Assembly: GCA_023432465.1 (NCBI GenBank)
Contig: JAEYUO010000004.1
Location: 1-64,000 of the forward strand
DNA from: Planctomycetota bacterium
Lineage (GTDB): Bacteria > Planctomycetota > Phycisphaerae > Phycisphaerales > UBA1924
Length of the DNA: 64,000 bases
Reading direction: 5' to 3'
This document shows positions 48,479-56,489 of the stretch, in pieces; position 1 is the first letter of the stretch; each line of letters opens with the position of its first letter. The notes beneath the pieces are model-generated. The model made no database searches. It was not told the origin of the DNA and worked only from the letters and a program-made list of their open reading frames with translations. The position numbers were made by a program, and so were the translations under genes.

Positions 48479-50256
48479 GGGATGGGGCCACAACTCCCGG
48501 AGATGCTGCACATCACCGAAAGCTCGGCGGAGTGTTGCACGCATATCTCGGATATGACCCAAAGGCCTTCCCCTCGCCGACAGCGCCGCCGCCGGATGTC
48601 GCGGGGGCGGCGTTCGACTTTGCCATGCAGTTCGGCGATCTGATGGAGTTGACCGAGGAGCAGCTCACCGCGGCGATCCGCATCGACCCTTCCCAGATCG
48701 CCGGGCTCGGCCCGAGCTTGCAATCGCTCATCGCGATGCTCGAAGAGCGGAAGGCACGGATCCTCGCAACCTACGAGACGGATTCCGTCCGGTTGGAAGC
48801 CGGCGCGGCGTATCTGCGCGAAGCGGGCAAGCTCGAGCCGAAGAAGGAGCAGCGCGAGATGCTGGACCGCGCGGTCCGGTCCGAGCAGATCCGCGAGCTT
48901 GAGAAGCTCTGGTACATGCAGAAGAACGAGCACTCCCCGGTCGCAAGGGGCCTCATGCGGCTGATGGAGCGGCTAGGCGAGAAGTTCCAGGTCGAGCAGC
49001 TGAGCAGCAAGTACGCGTTTACCGGGCGGGAGCCGCTCAGCGTGCCTGGGGCGCTGGAAGTGAAGGACGAGCTCGAGACGATCGACAAGCTCCTGAAGCA
49101 ACTTCGCGAGGCGATGGAGACGGCGCAGCTCGCGATCATTGACATGGATGAGCTTTCGGAGTTTGCTGAGGATGAGGATCGCGCGGGGGAGATGCAGAAC
49201 CTCAACGAACTGCAGAAGCAGATCGAGGAATTCGTGCGTCAGGAGGCTGAGCGCCAGGGGCTGGAGAAGACCAAGGACGGCTTCAAGCTCTCTCCCAAGG
49301 CGATGGCGCTCGTCCGCGGCAAGCTGCTGGCAGATATTTTCAGCGATCTTCAGGCCGCCCGGTCCGGCCGGCACGATGGACCGATCATCGGCGAGGGCGC
49401 GGTCGAGATGGCCAAGACGAAAGAGTACGAGTACGGCGACTCGCTCGCCAACATGGATGTTGCCGGGAGCTTCGTAAACGCCTTCGTCCGCGCCCGCGGC
49501 TCCGGAAGCGAGGGAGTGGCCGAAGGCTCCGGTGAGTCACCCGGCTTTGTGTTCCCGACCGGCGATGATCTGCTCATCCACCGCACGCGCAACACGCCCA
49601 AGTGCGCTACGAGCGTTCTGATGGACATGTCCGGCTCGATGCGTCACGGCGGCCAGTATGTGAACGTCAAGCGCATGGCTCTCGCGCTCGACGCGCTCAT
49701 CCGTCAGGAGTATCCGGGCGACCATCTGTCCTTCATCGAGATGTTCACGTTCGCCAAGCTCCGCCGCCCCGCGGAGATCGTCAGCCTGATGCCCAAGCCG
49801 GTGTCAATTCACAACCCTGTCGTCCGCCTGAGGGCAGACATGGGCGACCCGAACATGAGTGAGCTGCGCGTGCCGCAGCACTTCACCAACATCCAGCACG
49901 CGCTCTCGCTGGCACGGCGCGTCCTCACCGGTCAGGACACGCCCAATCGTCAGATTGCACTGATCACCGACGGATTGCCCACCGCGCACTTCGAAGCCTC
50001 GCAGCTCTTCATGCTCTACCCGCCCGATCCGCGCACCGAGGAGGCCACAATGCGGGATGCGGCGCTCTGCGCCCGCGAGGGGATCACCATCAACATCTTC
50101 CTGCTCCCAAGCTGGAGCCAGAGCAGCGAGGATGTGGCGTTCGCGCACCGCATGGCCGAGACTACCCGCGGCCGCGTCTTCTTTACGGGTGGACGCGACC
50201 TCGATCGGTTCGTGCTGTGGGACTATGTCGCAAACCGCCGGCGCGTGATCGCGTGA
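48475..50256 (+). CDS. VWA-domain protein, partner of the MoxR-like ATPase
   Basis: 593 residues from GTG overlapping the ATPase stop. The N-terminal 350 residues are helical and charged (KEQREMLDRAVRSEQIRELE, LNELQKQIEEFVRQEAERQG), probably coiled-coil. The VWA domain begins near residue 380 with the metal-ion site SVLMDMSGSMRHGG (DxSxS), continues with the NIQHALSLARRVLTGQDTPN region supplying the Thr-type ligand, then QIALITDGLPTAHFEA with the third Asp. The end GRVFFTGGRDLDRFVLWDYV matches bacterial CoxE/YehP-like chaperone subunits. No signal peptide, so it is cytoplasmic. Together with the ATPase it forms a chelatase-like machine. Confidence 0.88.
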   Translation: MRDGATTPGDAAHHRKLGGVLHAYLGYDPKAFPSPTAPPPDVAGAAFDFAMQFGDLMELTEEQLTAAIRIDPSQIAGLGPSLQSLIAMLEERKARILATYETDSVRLEAGAAYLREAGKLEPKKEQREMLDRAVRSEQIRELEKLWYMQKNEHSPVARGLMRLMERLGEKFQVEQLSSKYAFTGREPLSVPGALEVKDELETIDKLLKQLREAMETAQLAIIDMDELSEFAEDEDRAGEMQNLNELQKQIEEFVRQEAERQGLEKTKDGFKLSPKAMALVRGKLLADIFSDLQAARSGRHDGPIIGEGAVEMAKTKEYEYGDSLANMDVAGSFVNAFVRARGSGSEGVAEGSGESPGFVFPTGDDLLIHRTRNTPKCATSVLMDMSGSMRHGGQYVNVKRMALALDALIRQEYPGDHLSFIEMFTFAKLRRPAEIVSLMPKPVSIHNPVVRLRADMGDPNMSELRVPQHFTNIQHALSLARRVLTGQDTPNRQIALITDGLPTAHFEASQLFMLYPPDPRTEEATMRDAALCAREGITINIFLLPSWSQSSEDVAFAHRMAETTRGRVFFTGGRDLDRFVLWDYVANRRRVIA

Positions 50257-50262
50257 CCCTGC

Positions 50263-51198
50263 TCACGGCGTCGCGACGTGCACACCCGTCGCGTTCACGA
50301 CCATCGCATCGCCGCGGACTTCGGCCACCGTGCCGACGACGACAAGCTCGCTCAGTTCCTTGATCTCCCAGCGGCCCTTGATGTCCGTCCGCAGTGGCAT
50401 GCCCTTGGCATCAACGACCTGGACTGTGACCGAGTGCGCCGTGATCTCATTCCGAGGCGAGCAGCAGTAGTCCCAGGGGATCGGGCACTTATCCCCGGGG
50501 ATCTCATTGCACGCCTTCGGGCCGCGTCCGATGAGCGAGAACACCGCCCGTTCTTTGACGAAGGGGCTCTTGCTTCCGCCAATGCGACCCTTGAGCACGA
50601 TCTTGTCGCCCTTCTTGAGTCCCTTCTTCGCATCGACGACATCCGGCGCGGGTTCGGGAGCCTCGTTCAGCAGGAACCCCGCCGGCAGTCCGCCTCGAGG
50701 CACGAACAGCCCGCTTGCGGCGATGGTCATCGGAATCTCTTCCGTTGCTGCTGTAACAACCTTGCCCACGACAAACACCTCCGCCGCCTCGGCGAGCCCT
50801 GACCGGCCTTTGACGGAGTACGTCAAGGGCTTGCCCGCGGAGTCGACAAGCTGCACAACCGCGCGATTCGCAGGTGAGAGCGGACAGACACGAGTCATCT
50901 CGCCGTCTGTCTCCTTCATCACGCCCGCTGCCGCGGCATCATCGACAAGCACAAACTCAGCCCGCCCGGTGGTGAAGGCGTCATCCGCATTGGCCACGCG
51001 CCCACGAACCGTGACCGTGTCGCCGGCCTTGGCGGCTGTGACAGCCGAGGCCAGCTCCTTTGCCCCCGTGGGAATCGCCTTCAACCGATGCGACTCGGGA
51101 AGGTCCTGGGCGTGTGACGCCTCCGGAGACAGCAACAGCGCAAACACACAGATCGCAGCAGCAAGTGACGATCGCGAGGGCAGAAGGCAGTTCAACAT
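50263..51198 (-). CDS. Exported protein with two similar OB-like repeats
   Basis: 311 residues from the ATG at 51198, set by GGAGA just upstream. Signal peptide SSLAAAICVFALLLSPEASH, cleavage near AQ-DL. The mature part contains the same unit twice: GDTVTVRGRVANADDAFTTG to SVKGRSGLAEAAEVFVVGKV, and GDKIVLKGRIGGSKSPFVKE to DIKGRWEIKELSELVVVGTV. Each unit has a Cys-Pro stretch before a VQLVD/VQVVD strand; the second reads CPIPWDYCC, a motif I recall from planctomycete envelope proteins. The fold is probably OB-type beta barrel. It closes the minus-strand ABC exporter operon and may be a periplasmic partner of it, but no function is established. Confidence 0.8.
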   Translation of the reverse strand: MLNCLLPSRSSLAAAICVFALLLSPEASHAQDLPESHRLKAIPTGAKELASAVTAAKAGDTVTVRGRVANADDAFTTGRAEFVLVDDAAAAGVMKETDGEMTRVCPLSPANRAVVQLVDSAGKPLTYSVKGRSGLAEAAEVFVVGKVVTAATEEIPMTIAASGLFVPRGGLPAGFLLNEAPEPAPDVVDAKKGLKKGDKIVLKGRIGGSKSPFVKERAVFSLIGRGPKACNEIPGDKCPIPWDYCCSPRNEITAHSVTVQVVDAKGMPLRTDIKGRWEIKELSELVVVGTVAEVRGDAMVVNATGVHVATP

Positions 51199-51265
51199 GG
51201 GGATCTCCATTCTCAGAAAGCTGCGCGGTCGTTCGGCCCGCACCATGGACACAGTGACCAACTCG

Positions 51266-52438
51266 TTATACCGACTTCAGGGCGGTCGGGATGGGCATTC
51301 GTAAACATCTCCACGCGGGCGGCAAAGCGCCAATCAGCCCAAGCGCGATGCCCGATACCAGGCCGATCAGCACGACCGTCGTGTCGACCACAAGAGCAAA
51401 CGCGCCAGCGGAGAATCGCACCCCCACCCCGTCGAGCAGCCATACACCGACTGCACACGCACCAAGCGCACCCGCCGCGGTCGCAAGGCTCGATTCCTGC
51501 ACCAGCGAAGTGATGATCGCGCCGCGCCGAAAGCCCAACGACTGCAATGTTCCCAGCTCTCGCACGCGCGATGCAAACGCCGCGTACATGGTGTTCAGGC
51601 CGCCAAACAGGCCGCCGATGGCGATCAGGGCTGCAGTGATCCACGCCACCGCGCGGATCGGAGCAAAGAACGCCGACAACTGGTCGTAGTACTCGCGCTC
51701 GGGCATCGCGGCGAGTTCCAGGTCGGGCCGCATCAGCGCAAAGGCCGCGAGATCGGCAAACTCCGCTTCTCCCGGCTCAAGCGTGACGACGACGCACGAG
51801 ACGGTGTCACGCTTCGTCGCGGCCATCAGGTCCGCAAGCGGCGCCCACACTTCCGCATCCAGCACCGATCCCGGCGCAGCGAATCGCCCCACGATCGTCC
51901 ACGGCCGATTGTCGATCCGCAGTATCCCGCCCAGGCGCAGATCGCTCTCCGGGAGGCCGATCGTCGTTGCCGCCATGCGCCCGACCATGAGCTCGTCCAT
52001 GCCCGGCCGCGCCAGTCTTCCCTCCACCAACGAGACATTGCTGTGCACGAGAGTCGCAGCCGGAGTGATACCGCGCAACAAAGCATGCCCCGCCCGCTCG
52101 CCCTCCACGCCGGCCCGCACCGGCAGCATCACGTGCACCTCTGGCGAGATGTAGGCTACTCCTGCGCGCGTCCGAATCCCCGAGACCGATGCCTCGATGA
52201 GCGATGCGGTCGCCGCGCTGATCTCGGATCGCTCCACGCTCTCCTCGCTGCCGATCCCCATCACCATCACATTCTGCTCAGCGCCCGTCGCACGGAGCGC
52301 CCGGTCCATCCCTCGAACAAAGCCGCCCGCCGCGATCACCAGCAATACCACCAGTGCGCTGCCAAGGACCGACAGCACAAGGCGGATGCGCGATCGCCCG
52401 AGGTTGCGAACGGCGTAATCAAACGGCAGCAATCGCAC
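51266..52438 (-). CDS. ABC transporter permease, FtsX/MacB-like (second of two)
   Basis: 390 residues from GTG at 52438, fixed by AAGGAGG (52447-52453). Four membrane segments: one near the N-terminus (IRLVLSVLGSALVVLLVIAA) and three at the C-terminus (AVAWITAALIAIGGLFGGLN, ATAAGALGACAVGVWLLDGV, VLIGLVSGIALGLIGALPPA). A large periplasmic MacB-type domain lies between them. The conserved FtsX coupling stretch RVRELGTLQSLGFRRGAIIT follows the second segment. It works with the paired permease at 52453 and the ATPase at 53604 in a mechanotransmission-type exporter or lipoprotein-release machine. Confidence 0.88.
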   Translation of the reverse strand: MRLLPFDYAVRNLGRSRIRLVLSVLGSALVVLLVIAAGGFVRGMDRALRATGAEQNVMVMGIGSEESVERSEISAATASLIEASVSGIRTRAGVAYISPEVHVMLPVRAGVEGERAGHALLRGITPAATLVHSNVSLVEGRLARPGMDELMVGRMAATTIGLPESDLRLGGILRIDNRPWTIVGRFAAPGSVLDAEVWAPLADLMAATKRDTVSCVVVTLEPGEAEFADLAAFALMRPDLELAAMPEREYYDQLSAFFAPIRAVAWITAALIAIGGLFGGLNTMYAAFASRVRELGTLQSLGFRRGAIITSLVQESSLATAAGALGACAVGVWLLDGVGVRFSAGAFALVVDTTVVLIGLVSGIALGLIGALPPAWRCLRMPIPTALKSV

Positions 52439-52446
52439 GGACCACT

Positions 52447-52453
52447 CCTCCTT
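52447..52453 (-). promoter_or_regulatory. Ribosome binding site overlapping the upstream permease stop
   Basis: AAGGAGG on the minus strand lies eight bases before the GTG at 52438 and shares bases with the TAA of the preceding permease gene. It decides the GTG start and suggests translational coupling. Confidence 0.75.
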
Positions 52454-53607
52454 TATACGGCGCGGAAGCTCTGTGCAATCTCGCGACGTCCCGCCTGAAT
52501 CGCGGGCACCAGGCCTGCAACAACCCCTACGCCCGCCGCGATCACCAGTCCGATCAGGCTCGTCCCAAGGTCCGGCGAGACGTGAATGCTCAGCCCCTCG
52601 GTCGAGAGGCTGAACTTCCCCCATGCCAGAAAGGCCGCGGCCAGAAGCGTCCCCGCCGCGCCCCCCAGCACACCCAGCACAATCCCCTCGGCGATGATCA
52701 TCCGTGCGATGAGTCCGCCGCGGAAGCCCAGCGTCTGCAGCACGGCGTGCTCCTTCATCCGGTCCTGCACGCCCAGCACAATGGCGTTCGCCACCAGCGC
52801 CAGCACCGCCGCCAGGCAGCCCCATCCCAGGTACTTCGCAAACCCGACGATCTCAACGACATCGGCCCCGACCTGCGCGACAAACGCCTTCTCCGGGCGT
52901 GTCGTTGTCGGGTCCTGATCCGTCCGGAAGAGATCGTCGATCGCCGCGGCCACCTCGCGCAGCCGCACCGGATCATCGACACGGACGTTGAACTGTGTCA
53001 CCACGCCCAGCCCCGGCCCCGTGGCCGCCGCCTGCTGAAGGAACGGGAGATGCACATACGCCACATTCTGATCCTGCGGCTCATCCGACGCGATGATCCC
53101 CGCGACCGAGACCGTCACGCCCGCTGCATCAAAGGATATCCCCGGGGTCAGCCGTCGCCGCTCCGCCATTCGTTGCCCGACGAGCGCGGAGTCCGACCGA
53201 TTGTGCCAGTCCTCAATCGAGCCCGCCACAACGCGCCACTTGGCTGCCATCGCTCCGACACCCTCTGCAGGCACGCCGCGAAACGTCACGACATCCAGAC
53301 TTGCCCGGCAGTTGTTCACAACGACTTTCATCGGCGTGACCGACGCAACACCCGGCAGTCGCGAGATCTGCTCGGCATAACTCTCCGGCAACCGGCTTGT
53401 CGCCGGGCAGAACCGGTTCTCTCGATACACGATTAGCATCGTGTCGGCCGCCGACACCTCGGTTGCCTGTCGCACGCCATGCTGCAGGGACTGCACCGTG
53501 ATGAACAGGAACATCGCCACCGCAACGCCCGCCGCGGTCAGCAGCGTCCGCGTGCGGTGCCGTAGCACCTGCCGAAGCACGGTCGGAATCAAGCGAGGTG
53601 CGATCAT
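52453..53607 (-). CDS. ABC transporter permease, FtsX/MacB-like (first of two)
   Basis: 384 residues, start overlapping the ATPase stop as ATGA. First membrane segment TLLTAAGVAVAMFLFITVQS, then a periplasmic domain (GVASVTPMKVVVNNCRASLD), then three segments at the C-terminus (GCLAAVLALVANAIVLGVQD, IVLGVLGGAAGTLLAAAFLA, LIGLVIAAGVGVVAGLVPAI). The coupling stretch EHAVLQTLGFRGGLIARMII is typical of FtsX/MacB. The second permease at 51266 is its heterodimer partner. Confidence 0.88.
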   Translation of the reverse strand: MIAPRLIPTVLRQVLRHRTRTLLTAAGVAVAMFLFITVQSLQHGVRQATEVSAADTMLIVYRENRFCPATSRLPESYAEQISRLPGVASVTPMKVVVNNCRASLDVVTFRGVPAEGVGAMAAKWRVVAGSIEDWHNRSDSALVGQRMAERRRLTPGISFDAAGVTVSVAGIIASDEPQDQNVAYVHLPFLQQAAATGPGLGVVTQFNVRVDDPVRLREVAAAIDDLFRTDQDPTTTRPEKAFVAQVGADVVEIVGFAKYLGWGCLAAVLALVANAIVLGVQDRMKEHAVLQTLGFRGGLIARMIIAEGIVLGVLGGAAGTLLAAAFLAWGKFSLSTEGLSIHVSPDLGTSLIGLVIAAGVGVVAGLVPAIQAGRREIAQSFRAV

Positions 53608-54320
53608 GCCGCGGCTCCTTCCGGAATCTCAACCCGCCCCGGCTCGATCAACCGGCCCTTCTCCAGGTGCAGCGTGCGCGATGCGCGGGCTGCGCACCGG
53701 GCGTCGTGCGTCACCATCACCAGCGTCTTGCCCAGCTCTCCGCACAGCCGCGACAACAGATCCATGATCGCCCCGGCCGACTCCGCATCCAGATCGCCGG
53801 TTGGCTCGTCCGCGACGATGATCGCCGGGTCCGTCACGATCGCGCGTGCAATCGCCACACGCTGCTCCTGCCCGCCGGAAAGCTGCCGCGGATAGTGATC
53901 GTGCCGATCCGCGATGCCGACAAGCTGCAGTGCGGCCGAAACCCGCTCGTGCCGCTCCCGTCGGCTCATCCGATGCAGCAGCATCGGGAGCTCCACATTT
54001 TCATACGCTGTCAGCACCGGCACGAGGTTGTACAACTGGAAGATGTACCCGACATTGTCGCTCCGCCAATCGGCCAGCCGCGATCGAGACAGCCGCGCGA
54101 TGTCCTCCCCGCCGATGCGAAGCTCGCCTGCGGTCGGCGAATCGATCCCTGCGATGAGGTTCAACAGCGTCGTCTTCCCGCTGCCTGATGGCCCCATGAG
54201 CGCAAGGAAATCGCCCCGCGGCACATCCAGATCGAGCGCCTGCAGCGGCGTGATCGACGTGTCCCCTTTTCGGTACGACTTCGTCACGCCGCGGCACTGA
54301 ATCAGCACATCCTTCGTCAT
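53604..54320 (-). CDS. ABC transporter ATP-binding protein, LolD/MacB type
   Basis: 238 residues. Walker A LMGPSGSGKTTLLNLIAG (residues about 41-58), Q-loop GYIFQLYNLVPVLTAYENVE, signature PRQLSGGQEQRVAIARAI, Walker B PAIIVADEPTGDLDAES, H-loop VMVTHDARCA. The NLVPVLTAYENVELPM stretch is diagnostic of the LolD/MacB/FtsE-like group that powers FtsX-fold permeases. Start and stop both overlap neighbours by four bases, so the cassette is tightly coupled. Confidence 0.93.
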   Translation of the reverse strand: MTKDVLIQCRGVTKSYRKGDTSITPLQALDLDVPRGDFLALMGPSGSGKTTLLNLIAGIDSPTAGELRIGGEDIARLSRSRLADWRSDNVGYIFQLYNLVPVLTAYENVELPMLLHRMSRRERHERVSAALQLVGIADRHDHYPRQLSGGQEQRVAIARAIVTDPAIIVADEPTGDLDAESAGAIMDLLSRLCGELGKTLVMVTHDARCAARASRTLHLEKGRLIEPGRVEIPEGAAA

Positions 54321-55738
54321 TGCGCATCTCCGTCGGTTCCCGCGAGTTCGCCGATCACGCGGACCCGCACGCCCTCGGCGATCGCCGACGATGGGCTCGC
54401 GATCGCGCGATCTGTCGCCGCAGCTCCCGCTGTAATCTCTACAAAGCCGTCCCCGTGCCTCGCGCCAATCGTGAGGCGGCGCTTCACCGCGATCGTGCCG
54501 CCCCGGGCATCATGACCAATCATCCATGCCGCGGCGGAAGCCTCGGTCGTCTCTATCAGCACGCTCTCAGGGAGCAGGAGTGCGAGGGATTCGGATCCCG
54601 ACTCCCCTCCAGCCCGTCCATCCGCCGCATCATCTGTACCCAACAGACGCACTCGCGCCAGCATCTCCGGCTTCAGCGTCGGGACCGGGTTCTCGATCGA
54701 CACCTTGAACTGCACCGTGTTCCGCTGGATGTTCGCTTCGTGCACGATGCGCGTGACCACGCCAGCGAACGCGATATCCGGCAGAGCCTCCGTCACGATC
54801 CGCGCCCGCGTGCCAACACCGACCTTCGCGGCGTCAGCCAGCGGCACATCGACACGCACTTGCAATCGCGAGGGGTCATACAGACGGGCCACGCCCGCCT
54901 CGTGCGCCTCTCCGGGTCCCGGGCTCGTCATGGTCAGCCGCGTTCCCGGCTCGACCGACCGCGAAAGCACGATCCCGGCAACCGGTGTGCGAATCTCTGT
55001 CCTTGCCAGTGCGAGCAAGGCCTGATCCACCGCCACCTGTTGCGTGCCGTGTGCGGCCTCGGCGGAGGCCACCGAGGCCTCTGCCGAGGCGACCTCCGCC
55101 TGCACGGCCACAAGCTGAAGCTCAAGCCGTGCAAGCTGTGCTGCTGACACGCTGCCATCTCCCGCCAGTGACCGCTTGCGATCAACCTCATCTTGTGCGA
55201 CCGCTGCTCTGGCGACCGCCGCGGCAAGCGCCGCGCTCAGCTGCTTCACCGCCGCGGCCCTTTCGGCCAGTTCCGCCCTCGCGCGCCGCAGGGTCAGATT
55301 CGCATCGTCGTCGATGAGTCGCGCAAGTACCTCCCCCGCCTCGACACGCTGTCCCTCCAGCACCAGGACTTCCTTCACCACGCCATCGGTGAGTGCGGGA
55401 ACGGTGACCGCAAATGGGTCCGGTTCGATCCACCCCGGTGCCTGCACAATCGTCTGCTCCCGGGCCGCGATCGTCGCGCTGCCAGCCTCGCTCTCCTCGC
55501 TGCCATTCGCATCCGCAGCACGCGGCTTGGCGACCACCGGCACGACCCGAACCTCGACCGCCGGCCACAACGCATCACGTGCGGACCACGCCAGGACGGC
55601 AAGCGCGCAGAGCAGCACCAGAACCGGCAACACGACCCGCGTTCCCCAGCGGAACGACGGCCGAGGGACGGCGGAACTGGTCGACGGGCGATCTGGCCCG
55701 CGGCGAGAAAGCGCCGCGAGCCCGGAAGATGCAGACAT
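54317..55738 (-). CDS. HlyD-family membrane fusion protein of the ABC exporter
   Basis: 473 residues. A cytoplasmic Ser/Pro-rich leader, one membrane anchor (VVLPVLVLLCALAVLAWSAR, residues about 34-53), then QAPGWIEPDPFAVTVPALTD as the barrel strand and GVVKEVLVLEGQRVEAGEVL as lipoyl half. A long Ala-rich coiled-coil hairpin follows (VKQLSAALAAAVARAAVAQD; VEVASAEASVASAEAAH-like), then RTPVAGIVLSRSVEPGTRLT (second lipoyl half) and VDVPLADAAKVGVGTRARIV. It bridges the ABC permeases to the outer membrane or releases substrate outside. No TolC-like gene is adjacent in this operon. Confidence 0.88.
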   Translation of the reverse strand: MSASSGLAALSRRGPDRPSTSSAVPRPSFRWGTRVVLPVLVLLCALAVLAWSARDALWPAVEVRVVPVVAKPRAADANGSEESEAGSATIAAREQTIVQAPGWIEPDPFAVTVPALTDGVVKEVLVLEGQRVEAGEVLARLIDDDANLTLRRARAELAERAAAVKQLSAALAAAVARAAVAQDEVDRKRSLAGDGSVSAAQLARLELQLVAVQAEVASAEASVASAEAAHGTQQVAVDQALLALARTEIRTPVAGIVLSRSVEPGTRLTMTSPGPGEAHEAGVARLYDPSRLQVRVDVPLADAAKVGVGTRARIVTEALPDIAFAGVVTRIVHEANIQRNTVQFKVSIENPVPTLKPEMLARVRLLGTDDAADGRAGGESGSESLALLLPESVLIETTEASAAAWMIGHDARGGTIAVKRRLTIGARHGDGFVEITAGAAATDRAIASPSSAIAEGVRVRVIGELAGTDGDAQ

Positions 55739-55846
55739 GGTTCATCTCGATCAGCAGGTGGAGAGAAAACCGCAGCGGATCCGCACAGATCGCGCATGCA
55801 CAACCATTCGCGGCCATCCAGCCGCGAACGAAGCACGCACACCGCG

Positions 55847-56353
55847 CTACACCTGCAGAATCACCGAGCCCACAAGGTCACACTGCCGAGGACGGTGCAG
55901 ATCGGGCGGTGGTCTTTGCCACCCACACCTGCTCTGCGTCGGCAGAATGCCGGTCGCGCCGAAGAACACGGCCGACCAGGGGGCCAGCTCCATCATTCCA
56001 CCAGTCCGTTGCTCAACCCCGCGCGCGGGCGGAATCGCATGAAACGACTTCACGCACAGCGAGCACTCGCGATCGCGGCATGGTCCGCGGCTCGGCTCTT
56101 CGGATGGCGATCGATCCTCATCCTCATCGGAACACGCCTCGGTGATCCACGCTTCACATTCGCAGCAACAGTCTTCGCATGCGTCGCTCTCGCTCGGCTG
56201 CCCCTCAATCGTGCAGCAACCCAACGCGGTCGCGCCGGAGGTCGGAGTCAGCAGCGACTTCACGCACACCGTCGCTCCCGGCGGCACGGCGCAGCACACC
56301 ACCTGCGCGACGACGCAGAGAATGAGCCAGAAGTGGATAACCGGGCTTCGCAT
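55847..56353 (-). CDS. Cysteine-rich exported protein heading the ABC exporter operon
   Basis: 168 residues from the ATG at 56353. N-terminal signal segment (FWLILCVVAQVVCCAVPPGA). The mature part is acidic and cysteine-rich, with clusters GCCTIEGQPSESDACEDCCC, ECEAWITEACSDEDEDRS and CRDRECSLCVKSFHAIPP, plus C-terminal His/Arg/Cys residues. Such spacing suggests metal binding or disulfide stabilisation. I recall similar proteins from Phycisphaera relatives that begin CVVAQVVCCAVPPGATVCVK, always small and secreted. It lies 108 bases upstream of the membrane-fusion gene on the same strand. It could be a metal chaperone, a sensor or an exported substrate of the ABC system; which is unknown. Confidence 0.72.
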   Translation of the reverse strand: MRSPVIHFWLILCVVAQVVCCAVPPGATVCVKSLLTPTSGATALGCCTIEGQPSESDACEDCCCECEAWITEACSDEDEDRSPSEEPSRGPCRDRECSLCVKSFHAIPPARGVEQRTGGMMELAPWSAVFFGATGILPTQSRCGWQRPPPDLHRPRQCDLVGSVILQV

Positions 56354-56489
56354 CGATGATCAACTATACACGACGTCCAAGCTCTTCCTTTCGTGTTATC
56401 GGCACACCGGCGCAAGACTTTGGCGGAAATCATCCGAACAGGCCGCGACCACAAGCCCTTAGCGCCCGTCGAACCTACCTTCTCCGCGT

